Counted from the first letter of the stretch, positions 1 through 6,329 are shown. The stretch: DNA of 7,411 bases from Natronomonas sp. (GCA_007121575.1 SKKJ01000175.1:1-7411); one strand, 5' to 3'. A program made the numbers and translations. The notes: generated by a model from the sequence alone, not told the origin.

Positions 1-97
1 GGAGGATTTCATCGATCCCCTCCAACGTGTGTCCATCAGCGTCGACGATGATGTCGAGATCCTCGACAGACCTAAGTTGGGTGCTTGCTTGTGCCAT
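1..97 (-). CDS. Amidohydrolase family protein, N-terminal fragment
   Basis: Only the first 32 codons are present; the gene continues past the left edge. The start is the ATG whose complement ends at position 97, and the visible protein begins MAQASTQLRS. Residues 17-23 read IVDADGH, the Asp-x-Asp-x-His type metal motif that opens the first beta strand of amidohydrolase family 2 (TIM-barrel, metal-dependent hydrolases and decarboxylases), where 'DADGH' followed by a Glu is common. With so little sequence the substrate cannot be told. It points the same way as the five-gene operon upstream but is 62 bases from it and has its own TATA-like box, so it may be transcribed separately as well as by read-through. 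Family call is fairly likely; function is unknown. Confidence 0.6.
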   Translation of the reverse strand, partial: MAQASTQLRSVEDLDIIVDADGHTLEGIDEIL

Positions 98-159
98 ATC
101 AACACGTTTCGAATGGGTGAGTAAATAGGTTGTGCTGTGCTCTGGTTTCGCCGGATCTC
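98..159 (-). promoter_or_regulatory. Gap before the amidohydrolase with possible TATA box
   Basis: This 62-base gap between the histidine phosphatase stop and the amidohydrolase start contains, on the minus strand, the A/T-rich element TATTTAC (complement of 121-127). Its centre lies about 27 bases upstream of the ATG at 97. That is the spacing expected for a TATA box driving a leaderless haloarchaeal transcript, and no Shine-Dalgarno sequence precedes the start. No T-run terminator for the upstream operon is obvious. The promoter call rests on position and composition only. Confidence 0.35.
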
Positions 160-759
160 TCAACCCACCGAAATTTTCCACCATACCGATCCTGTCCCCC
201 GATTTTGTCCGCGTATGCCGACCGTCGACCCGGGTGTAAACGAGCGACGCTGGAGCGCTTCGATCGGGTCGGTGTCGTCGACCAATCCGGTTACGATTCG
301 CATCGGTGTCTCGTGCGTGACGACGATTACCGGTTCATCCGCGCGTACAACCGAGGACCAACACGAACGAACACGGTCGATGACCGTCCGACAGGATTCT
401 CCATCGAGCGCCGCCGCCGGAGAGAACGTCTGCGATTTCGGGTGGAGCTCGGGGTGTTCGCTGAAGGCCGTGTTCGCTCGTTTCCCTTCGAGTGAACCGA
501 ACGATCGCTCCTTCCACCCCGACGCCGTTTCGACGTCTCGGATGCCGGTTCGAGCCGAAATAATCTCCGCCGTGTCGACCGCCCGACGAAGCGGCGAGGT
601 AATGATTCGATCCGGCTCACCTATCGTGTCGATCGCTTCGCCCGCCCGTTCGGCTTCTCGGCGACCTTCCGACGTCAGCGGTACGTCGCTCCACCCTTGC
701 AATCGCCCCGCTTCGTTCCACGGCGTTGCGCCGTGCCGGACGATAAACGCGTTCACCAT
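160..759 (-). CDS. Histidine phosphatase (phosphoglycerate mutase-like) family protein
   Basis: A 199-residue protein of the histidine phosphatase superfamily (branch 1, cofactor-dependent phosphoglycerate mutase fold), of usual length for the small phosphatase members. Residues 8-10 are the RHG signature with the phospho-accepting His9. The motif continues TPWNEAGRLQG and PLTSEGRREA. SPLRRA at 55-60 supplies the second phosphate-binding Arg (R58), WKERSFG carries the likely proton donor Glu84, and VTHETPMR contains the second catalytic His149. The catalytic set is complete, so it should hydrolyse or transfer a phosphomonoester. Members include alpha-ribazole phosphatase, phosphoglycerate mutases and broad phosphatases, and the sequence alone does not separate these. 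It is last in the five-gene cluster, 30 bases after the nucleotidyltransferase, which suggests it dephosphorylates an intermediate or product of that pathway. The ATG at 759 was chosen because it places RHG seven residues in. Confidence 0.9.
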   Translation of the reverse strand: MVNAFIVRHGATPWNEAGRLQGWSDVPLTSEGRREAERAGEAIDTIGEPDRIITSPLRRAVDTAEIISARTGIRDVETASGWKERSFGSLEGKRANTAFSEHPELHPKSQTFSPAAALDGESCRTVIDRVRSCWSSVVRADEPVIVVTHETPMRIVTGLVDDTDPIEALQRRSFTPGSTVGIRGQNRGTGSVWWKISVG

Positions 760-789
760 CGATTTCGGTCACTTTCGGAATACATCGCT

Positions 790-1356
790 TTACTCGCTGA
801 ATAGCTTTTGAACCCGCGGAACGCCGTCGATCGCGTCGATGACTTCGACGACTTCGTCCGGGACGTCTCGCTCCCAAACACCGCCGCTCGCCATTCGGTT
901 TCGGATATCCGTCCCGCTTACCGTTCGCGTTCCGCCTTTCGTCACGACCGATCGCCCGTGTTCGCGTAACCGCTGGACTTTCACCCGATGCCACGCTTCG
1001 AGCACGTTGACGTAGTGGACGACATCCGCTGGCGCGTAGTGTTCCCACAGTTCCGGCCGATTGATCGGAAACGGCATGATCTGCACGGGGCAGCCGATCT
1101 CGCTCGCCTCGACCGCGTTCCGTATCATTCGGTATCGTTCGTGGTATCGGAACGGGTTGTGTTTCGGGTCGTTTCGCGTTTCATCGGTCGCTTCCGGACG
1201 GATGTGTCCCGGATCGGCGTTCGTGATGCCGATGACGAGTTCGTCGGCGTTCGAAGCAGCCCATGCGGCGTATTCGAGGTGCTCTCGATGGAACGGCTGA
1301 AACCGGCCGTGAACGTGTGCAGGCTCCCGTTCCCGGGACTTTCGGTGTTCGCTCAT
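790..1356 (-). CDS. NMN adenylyltransferase-like nucleotidyltransferase with HREH motif
   Basis: A 188-residue protein of the nucleotidyltransferase (cytidylyltransferase-like, HxGH) superfamily, closest in layout to archaeal NMN adenylyltransferase. Residues 17-28 read GRFQPFHREHLE, matching the archaeal GRFQPFHxGHLE signature, except that the HxGH Gly is Glu25 (His23 and His26 kept). SGTDIRNRM at 147-155 is the C-terminal nucleotide-binding ISSTxxR-like motif, and GVWERDVPDEVVEVIDAIDGVPRV matches the family's C-terminal end. The loop after the first Rossmann unit (NADPGHIRPEATDETRNDPKHNPF, split as residues 46-57 and 58-69) is longer than in the classical enzyme. MPFPINRPELWEHYAP (94-109) is distinctive and resembles nucleotidyltransferases of specialised gene clusters as I recall them. 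It probably transfers a nucleoside monophosphate to a phospho- or phosphono-substrate; NAD synthesis seems less likely in this setting. The start overlaps the SelD-like stop (ATGA) and has a good Shine-Dalgarno site. Confidence 0.85.
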   Translation of the reverse strand: MSEHRKSREREPAHVHGRFQPFHREHLEYAAWAASNADELVIGITNADPGHIRPEATDETRNDPKHNPFRYHERYRMIRNAVEASEIGCPVQIMPFPINRPELWEHYAPADVVHYVNVLEAWHRVKVQRLREHGRSVVTKGGTRTVSGTDIRNRMASGGVWERDVPDEVVEVIDAIDGVPRVQKLFSE

Positions 1357-2732
1357 TGTCTCTCCTGTGTGTGTCTGCGTCCCGGTGTGGGTTGTTTGAC
1401 ATCGCGACGGTCGAGTTCGAACAGCGCTGGATCCTCGATGTACTGCGACAACTCGATCGCATCCGCGCTTGATACGGGTGCTCGTCCGTCACCGTTTTCG
1501 ACGCGGCCGAGTCGAACGGGACGTTCGCCCGCCGCTCGCAACCGTCTCTCGATTCGTTCCATCGCTGCCGGCGTTCCGACCATCGCGATCGGCCCGTTCG
1601 TCCCGACTGTCGCGTCGGGGACGAGCCAGCGTCTCCTCGCACGCGAAATCGATTCGTCATCGATGAACGGGAGCCGTTCGACGTGTAATCGGTGGCCGCT
1701 TCGGGCGATCGATTCGACGACACCGCCGATTCCCGGCCCCGATACGTCCGTCGCGAGCTTCACGTGGTACTCGGGATCGAATTCTGCGGGGGTGTTCGGC
1801 GACGCCGACGCGATGGTTTCGGCCACCGCGGTGTGATCCGTGGCGAGCGTTTCCACCGCCCGTCTGCCTGTTTTTGCATCGTTTTCGCTTCGGGCCGCCG
1901 ATAACGCGGCCACCGCACCGAGCGGCCGAGACAGTACGACGATATCGTTCGGCTTCACTCGCCCGGCGTGTATCGGTGGTGTGTGCGCGAGCTCGGCCGT
2001 CACGCTCGCGCCGAAGAGCCATCCATCGCCGCCGTGGGAGAGAACCGTCGGTCGACGAAGGTCGGCCGCATCCGAATAGCCGTCTCGATACCACGTTCGA
2101 ACGGCTTCTTTGCTCGGCATTTTCGCTGATTTCGGGGCGCTTACGATCGGACGCACCCGCCGCGCGCTGCTCGCACCGTACGCATAACAGTCGTTCAACG
2201 CGTGGGCACTCGCGATGGTTGCCTGTGTCGTCGGATCGAGACCGGGAAACGCGTGAATAACGTCGACGTTCCCGGCGACGTAGCCGGACTGGAGCGCGCC
2301 GTCGGGCGAGAACAGATCGAACGAGAGCGTCGTCCGATCGGCGTTCGAAACCTGGATCGAGTGCCCTTTCGCGACCGTCAGTCGGGTATCCGTCCCCGCC
2401 GCACCGTATCCCGCTCGGAGGACATCGGCGAACGCTTCATCAGTTCTCGCGTGTTCGGACGCGGTCAGGACTGCGGCGAGCCCCCACGTGGGCGTCGAGA
2501 GATCAGCCGTTTTCAGCCGTCGTACGGATCCGTCGGCGTCGACGGTAACCTGTGCTGTTTCCCACTCGACCGACTCGTACCGAGGGATCAATCCACAATC
2601 GAGCGTTCCCGCGAGATATACCGCGTTTGCGGCGAGTCGTTGTCGAACCTGCCGTCGTGCAGGGTAGACGACCCTCTCGAGCGATGTCTTTCCCATACAA
2701 CCACACGGAATCGAGGCTGTCTCGTCAGTCAT
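1353..2732 (-). CDS. SelD / AIR-synthase-related ATP-dependent kinase-like protein, divergent
   Basis: A 459-residue protein of the PurM/SelD (AIR synthase-related) superfamily. Near the N-terminus CGCMGK (10-15) recalls the GCGCK active site of selenide, water dikinase, keeping Cys and Lys but with one extra residue between them. HALNDCYAYGA (177-187) matches SelD's NAISDIFAMGG, including an ATP/metal-binding Asp (D181). SRPLG (268-272) matches SelD's KPLG, and TDVSGPGIGG (328-337) matches TDVTGFGLLG with D329. FDLFSP (138-143) corresponds to TDFFMP. The protein is about 110 residues longer than the roughly 350-residue SelD, mostly from an extra segment at about 25-115 and a C-terminal tail after about 415. 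The stretch aligned with the metal-binding Asp51 region of E. coli SelD reads KGHSIQ, without an obvious Asp. It likely uses ATP to phosphorylate something, but selenophosphate synthesis is doubtful. It is joined by ATGA overlaps to the genes on both sides. Confidence 0.8.
   Translation of the reverse strand: MTDETASIPCGCMGKTSLERVVYPARRQVRQRLAANAVYLAGTLDCGLIPRYESVEWETAQVTVDADGSVRRLKTADLSTPTWGLAAVLTASEHARTDEAFADVLRAGYGAAGTDTRLTVAKGHSIQVSNADRTTLSFDLFSPDGALQSGYVAGNVDVIHAFPGLDPTTQATIASAHALNDCYAYGASSARRVRPIVSAPKSAKMPSKEAVRTWYRDGYSDAADLRRPTVLSHGGDGWLFGASVTAELAHTPPIHAGRVKPNDIVVLSRPLGAVAALSAARSENDAKTGRRAVETLATDHTAVAETIASASPNTPAEFDPEYHVKLATDVSGPGIGGVVESIARSGHRLHVERLPFIDDESISRARRRWLVPDATVGTNGPIAMVGTPAAMERIERRLRAAGERPVRLGRVENGDGRAPVSSADAIELSQYIEDPALFELDRRDVKQPTPGRRHTQERQ
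1357..1366 (-). promoter_or_regulatory. Shine-Dalgarno site for the nucleotidyltransferase
   Basis: On the minus strand AGGAG (complement of 1362-1366) lies five bases before the ATG at 1356, inside the last codons of the SelD-like gene. It is the clearest ribosome binding site in the window. It fixes the start and fits translation by re-initiation or internal initiation on a polycistronic message, whereas other starts here look leaderless or have only weak GGTG/GTGA matches. Confidence 0.65.
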
Positions 2733-4006
2733 CGCTCACGATCAAGTGGGGTGATCTCTTTCGTCGGATAATCCGGTACATCGGGTGCTCGGCGTAGCCC
2801 ATCGAGTAACATTCGATCGGCTCGCGCCCGGAGCACGTACATCAGATCACGTCCCCGAAGTTGACCGAGCCCACCGGTTGAAGCCGGTCGTTCGCCGATC
2901 GTCCGTACCTCGTCGGTCCGAACGGTCTCTCCGTGTATCACGAGCGGAACGGGCTCACCTGAATGGACCACATCGCCTCGACTCGGGGTCGTATGATCGG
3001 CCGTCACAGCGACGACGAGGTCCGAATCCGAACGGGCCCGCTCTACGATCGGTTCTATCGCCGCGTCGATGGTTTCGAGTTCATCGCGCTTCGCCGACGG
3101 CGGATGCGCGTGAGCGACTTCGTCGGGTTCCGGAAAATGGAGGTTGACGAACGCATCCGATTCGAGCGTTTCGAGAGTCCGATCGACACGCGCCGTATAC
3201 GACGAACCGACACCATCGACCGCCATGCCGAGCGTTCGACCCAGACCCTGAAGAACGGGTTTCGGTGTGAGCATTCGAGCCGACATTCCGTGCCGTTTTC
3301 TGAACGAGCGTGGCGACGTTCGTTCGCCCGCCCATTTCGTGAGAACGACGTCGACCGGCATCTCCGTTAGCTGCTCGATCGACCACCGGACGTATGCTTC
3401 GAGCGCGTCAGCGGTCTCTTTCGCGGCGGGGGGATTTTCGACATCCTCGAGCGCCTGTGGACGGACGATCGGAAGTCCGGTCTCGAACGGGTCGGCATCC
3501 GTGACCGCGGCACTCAGTGGCTGCGTATCGGATTCGAGTGCGACGATCCCTCGGTTTTTCCACGTATACGTGAAGCTAACGTCGATACCGCAATGCTCGA
3601 ACCGATCGACGCGGGCAGCGGCGCGTTCGCAGTCCTCACGGGCTGTTTTCACCTTCCGGTCGGTAATCGTCCAGCCTCGGATTGCCGTCTCTATCCGGGC
3701 AAAGCTGGCGCTGCACACACAGCTATCCTCGGGGATCGGTAAGTCGAAGCCACGCGCTTCTAGCACCCCGCGTCCGGGAATCTCGGTCAAATCATAGCCG
3801 AACAGGATCGCGTGCGCGCGGTCGCTTGAGAGTGGCGTTCCGGGCCGACCAACATCCATGAGCCCGGAGATCCCCGCCGATGCAAGCCGATCGAGCTGCG
3901 GCGTTTCGGCGGCTTCAAGCGGGGTCTGCCCGTCGAGTTCCGATGCGGGGCGATCGGCCGCGCCGTCGAGGACGATGAGGAGAACGGTTCGACCAGTTCC
4001 GCGCAT
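2729..4006 (-). CDS. Archaeal-type phosphoglycerate mutase-like phosphoenzyme (COG3635-like), divergent
   Basis: A 425-residue member of the alkaline phosphatase superfamily related to archaeal cofactor-independent phosphoglycerate mutase (about 400-410 residues). Visible motifs in order: VLLIVLDGAADRP (8-20, metal-binding Asp14); TPLEAAETPQLDRLASAG (28-45); SSDRAHAILFGYD (60-72, with Ser61 at the nucleophile position); GRGVLEARG (78-86); FVNLHFPEPDEVAHAH (286-301, metal ligands Asp295, His299); TADHTTP (335-341, Asp337, His338); HSGEPVPLVIHG (348-359, His348). The two-metal phosphotransfer site therefore looks intact. Residues that surround substrate in the classical enzyme are altered: the FRVNFAT-type segment is CSASFAR (98-104), and the DRRAGRI segment is DRKVKTA (116-122). 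It is expected to be a mutase or phosphatase for a phosphorylated compound other than 3-phosphoglycerate. The start at 4006 is 3 bases after the dehydrogenase stop, with only a weak GGTG upstream. Confidence 0.85.
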   Translation of the reverse strand: MRGTGRTVLLIVLDGAADRPASELDGQTPLEAAETPQLDRLASAGISGLMDVGRPGTPLSSDRAHAILFGYDLTEIPGRGVLEARGFDLPIPEDSCVCSASFARIETAIRGWTITDRKVKTAREDCERAAARVDRFEHCGIDVSFTYTWKNRGIVALESDTQPLSAAVTDADPFETGLPIVRPQALEDVENPPAAKETADALEAYVRWSIEQLTEMPVDVVLTKWAGERTSPRSFRKRHGMSARMLTPKPVLQGLGRTLGMAVDGVGSSYTARVDRTLETLESDAFVNLHFPEPDEVAHAHPPSAKRDELETIDAAIEPIVERARSDSDLVVAVTADHTTPSRGDVVHSGEPVPLVIHGETVRTDEVRTIGERPASTGGLGQLRGRDLMYVLRARADRMLLDGLRRAPDVPDYPTKEITPLDRER

Positions 4007-4009
4007 GGA

Positions 4010-5281
4010 CTATCGGCTTCCACCGAGCCCGAGCGTGCGTGCGATCGTCTGCTTTTGGATCTCGGTCGCGCCGGCCGGAATACGGAGGTTCCGAGCGACC
4101 CGGAAGACGCGTTCGACGCCGCCCGAACGCATGAGCCCCTGTCCGCCGAGCACTTGCACCGCTCTGTCGGACCACTCGAAGAGCTGATTTTCGGGATAGT
4201 ATTTGAGCATCGACATGGTCCTGCGGGCCTCGGACGGCTGATCGAGCCGTTCGAGAGTCGACATCTCATCGAACTCGGACAACAGTTGGGTCGAAAACGC
4301 TCGAACCGCGCGCAGTTCCGTCGCCGTCTCGACGATCGGCCACTGAACCGCCTGGTTGTCACCGATCGGCGAACCGAACGCCTCCCGTTCGTTTGCGTGT
4401 TCGAGCATGCGCTCGAGCAGATATCGACCCATCCCGACGCACATCCCGGCGCGGTTGACTCGCCGCCAGTTGATCCACGTCAACGCGAGCTGTAGTCCCT
4501 GTCCGACTTCGCCGACGAGCTGGTCGTCGCTGACTCGACAATCGTCGAGGTGAATATCCGACGTGATCCCGTCCATCATGATGTTCTGGTTGATGTGTCC
4601 GGGCTCGAATCCCGGATTGTCGGTGTCGACGAGGAACATCGCCATGCCGTCGATCCCGTCGCCTTGGTCGGTCTTCGCGAGTATCTGTGCGGTGTCGGCG
4701 AAGGGTGCGTTGGTGATGTAGCGTTTGTGACCGTTGATGACCCACTCGTCGCCGTCCTTTTCGGCGTACGTTTTGATCCCGGTGATATCGGAGCCGGCGG
4801 TGGGTTCGGTAATCCCGATACACGCGCTCTTTCGGCCCTCGATGAGCGGCTGAAGCCACTCTTCGCGTTGGTCATCGTCGAGGTGAATCAACATCGGTGA
4901 GGGGCCTTCGGTCCACGCCAACATCGATTTCGTGAGTCCGGTACCGTGTCCGGTTCCGTACCGAAAGATCTCTTCGATGATATAGAAATGCTCGCGCTGG
5001 CTCAAACCGCCACCTCCGACTTCTTCGGGAAGGTGAAGCGCGTAGTAGCCTTCCTCGGCGGATCGCTGTCTGACTTCCGCGCGAGCGGCTTCGACTTCCG
5101 GCCGTAATCGGCCGTCCTCATCGAGGTAGTTGAGCGGCGATCCGAGATACGCCGAGTACTCCTGTTCGATCGGTTCGACGTCCGATTCGATGAATTCGTG
5201 TATCTCCTCGACGAGCGGTTCGATGTCGTCCGGAACCGAAAACGCATCGTCCATCGGGTGCTCGAAAGAACCGTTTGACAT
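4010..5281 (-). CDS. Acyl-CoA dehydrogenase family flavoprotein, atypical active site
   Basis: A 423-residue acyl-CoA dehydrogenase family protein, slightly longer than the usual 380-400. An acidic N-terminal helical domain (about 20-150) is followed by ITEPTAGSD (157-165) and WVINGHKRYITNA (180-192), the FAD and substrate-contacting beta-domain motifs. The C-terminal helical domain shows REAFGSPIGDNQAVQ (299-313) and QVLGGQGLMR (376-385), both FAD-binding at the dimer interface. The family oxidises or reduces an acyl-CoA at C2-C3 with FAD. The usual catalytic Glu positions are not Glu here: the YEGTSQIQ loop is PAGATEIQ (402-409, Ala403), and the helix-G LNYER position reads INWRR (270-274, Arg273). 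It is the first gene of the operon, preceded by a divergent promoter region, and the next gene begins 3 bases after its stop. Family is certain; substrate is unknown. Confidence 0.92.
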   Translation of the reverse strand: MSNGSFEHPMDDAFSVPDDIEPLVEEIHEFIESDVEPIEQEYSAYLGSPLNYLDEDGRLRPEVEAARAEVRQRSAEEGYYALHLPEEVGGGGLSQREHFYIIEEIFRYGTGHGTGLTKSMLAWTEGPSPMLIHLDDDQREEWLQPLIEGRKSACIGITEPTAGSDITGIKTYAEKDGDEWVINGHKRYITNAPFADTAQILAKTDQGDGIDGMAMFLVDTDNPGFEPGHINQNIMMDGITSDIHLDDCRVSDDQLVGEVGQGLQLALTWINWRRVNRAGMCVGMGRYLLERMLEHANEREAFGSPIGDNQAVQWPIVETATELRAVRAFSTQLLSEFDEMSTLERLDQPSEARRTMSMLKYYPENQLFEWSDRAVQVLGGQGLMRSGGVERVFRVARNLRIPAGATEIQKQTIARTLGLGGSR

Positions 5282-5409
5282 ATCCGAATTACTGGAGGTC
5301 GGAAGTTAACGCTTCGCACTTTCACCCTGTGCATCGATCGCATATATCGTGACAATTCGACCCACCTATCCGAAGATATAACCGCGGGCTCAGAGTACGC
5401 CACGGTATC
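5282..5409. promoter_or_regulatory. Divergent promoter region between the operon and the CitE-like gene
   Basis: This 128-base region separates two divergent starts. On the plus strand AGATATAACC (5374-5383) lies about 32 bases before the ATG at 5410, a good TATA-box position for a nearly leaderless transcript. On the minus strand GTTAACTT (complement of 5303-5310) is centred about 26 bases before the dehydrogenase ATG and could be its weaker TATA element. A second A/T-rich element, CATATAT, lies at 5341-5347. The 8-mer TATCCGAA occurs at both ends (5281-5288 and 5367-5374), and GAATT/AATTC half-sites lie at 5286-5290 and 5354-5358. These may bind a shared regulator, but this is only a pattern. 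Confidence 0.45.
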
Positions 5410-6318
5410 ATGCGATTGAGACGAAGTTTCCTCTCGACACCCGCGAGCGACCGACATATGATCGAAAAAGCCGCCGCCAGCGCGGCTGACGAGATCGCGC
5501 TTGATTTGGAGGACGCGGTTATCCCCGAAGAGAAACCTGGCGCACGGGTGAACGTGGTAACCTCCGCCCGCGAAGATGACTGGGGCGATAAGACGCTCTC
5601 GGTTAGAGTCAACGGGCTCGCGACGAAGTACTTCTATCAGGACGTCGTCACGCTCGTCGAAGAAGTCGGTGACGAGCTCGACACGCTCTTGGTTCCGAAA
5701 GTCGGCAGCGGTGAGGACGTCTACGTGGTCGAAACGCTGCTCGAGCAGGTCGAAGCGGCGGCCGGTGTCGCAGAGCCGTTGGGGATCTCCGTGATCGTCG
5801 AATCCGCCGAGGGAATCGAGAACGTCGGCGAGATCGCCTCGGCCAGCGATCGGCTGGAGTCGCTGCTGTTCGGTAGCGGTGATTACTCGGCGTCGATCGG
5901 CATCCCGCATCCGTCCGCAGCTGGCGACCGAGGCTTCGCGTATCCCGGAGATCTGTGGCATTCGGTTCGATCCCGGATCTTGAACGCGGCGAAGGCGAAC
6001 GATCTGGACGCGATCGACGGGCCCTACGCGGATTTCGACGATCCCGACGGCTACGAGGAGCACTGTAAAACGTCCGCCGCGCTCGGCTTCGACGGAAAGT
6101 TCCTCATCCATCCGAACCAGATCGACGTGGCGAACGACGTCTACGGACCGAGCGAGGCGGATATCGAGCACGCGCGCGAAATCGTCGACGCGCTCGGCGA
6201 GGGTGATATCGAAGGGAAAGGCGCGGTGAATCTCGACGGTGTGATGGTCGACATCGCTCACTACCAACACGCACAGGGCATTCTCGACGCGGCCGAAGCG
6301 ATCGGAAAGATCGATTGA
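5410..6318 (+). CDS. CitE / malyl-CoA lyase-type (HpcH/HpaI aldolase family) protein
   Basis: A 302-residue protein of the citrate lyase beta-subunit family (HpcH/HpaI aldolase superfamily, TIM barrel), of normal length. RRSFLSTPASD (4-14) is the typical start. DLEDAV...EK..AR (32-46) is the family signature near the CoA/metal site, VRVNG (65-69) holds the conserved Arg66, and LLVPKV (93-98) follows. IVESAEGIEN (129-138) carries the metal-binding Glu131, and LLFGSGDYSASIG (152-164) the second acidic ligand Asp158. GFDGKFLIHPNQI (226-238) is the canonical C-terminal motif. Such enzymes cleave or form 3-hydroxyacyl-CoA compounds (citryl-, malyl-, citramalyl- or methylmalyl-CoA) or act as malyl-CoA thioesterases. 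Haloarchaea use relatives as malyl-CoA lyase and thioesterase in the methylaspartate cycle. Its divergent dehydrogenase neighbour fits CoA-thioester metabolism. No Shine-Dalgarno site; TATA box about 32 bases upstream. The exact substrate is not determinable. Confidence 0.9.
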   Translation: MRLRRSFLSTPASDRHMIEKAAASAADEIALDLEDAVIPEEKPGARVNVVTSAREDDWGDKTLSVRVNGLATKYFYQDVVTLVEEVGDELDTLLVPKVGSGEDVYVVETLLEQVEAAAGVAEPLGISVIVESAEGIENVGEIASASDRLESLLFGSGDYSASIGIPHPSAAGDRGFAYPGDLWHSVRSRILNAAKANDLDAIDGPYADFDDPDGYEEHCKTSAALGFDGKFLIHPNQIDVANDVYGPSEADIEHAREIVDALGEGDIEGKGAVNLDGVMVDIAHYQHAQGILDAAEAIGKID

Positions 6319-6329
6319 ATGTCACTCCC

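Noticed and set aside
137..811. Plus-strand open frame of 224 codons opposite the histidine phosphatase
   Set aside because: It is antisense to a phosphatase with a complete catalytic set and has low-complexity Ser/Arg composition and no promoter.
790..1356. Housekeeping NAD biosynthesis gene nadM
   Set aside because: The general fold fits, but the HREH substitution, longer loop and operon setting argue against a simple nadM label, so no symbol is given.
988..1836. Plus-strand open frame of 282 codons opposite the nucleotidyltransferase and SelD-like genes
   Set aside because: It spans the ends of two genes with strong motif support on the other strand, is rich in Arg, Ser and Pro, and shows no recognisable domain.
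1353..2732. Canonical selD (selenophosphate synthetase)
   Set aside because: Shifted Cys/Lys spacing, a missing metal-ligand segment, about 110 extra residues and no selenium-related neighbour make the canonical label unsafe.
5335..5349. Short CGAT...ATCG inverted repeat around CATATAT in the divergent promoter
   Set aside because: The arms are only four bases in a region where CGATCG words are very common, so it is not distinguishable from chance.
5002..6270. Long minus-strand open frame of 422 codons across the CitE-like gene and into the dehydrogenase
   Set aside because: It is antisense to a well-supported CitE-family gene, crosses the divergent promoter and reads into the dehydrogenase gene out of frame. 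Its product is rich in Arg, Val and Asp with no family motif. Long antisense frames are expected in TCG/CGA-rich haloarchaeal genes.
6319..6329. Bidirectional terminator between the convergent CitE-like and amidase genes
   Set aside because: The gap is only 11 bases and holds no T-run or hairpin, so termination must lie inside the opposing coding sequence, if anywhere.
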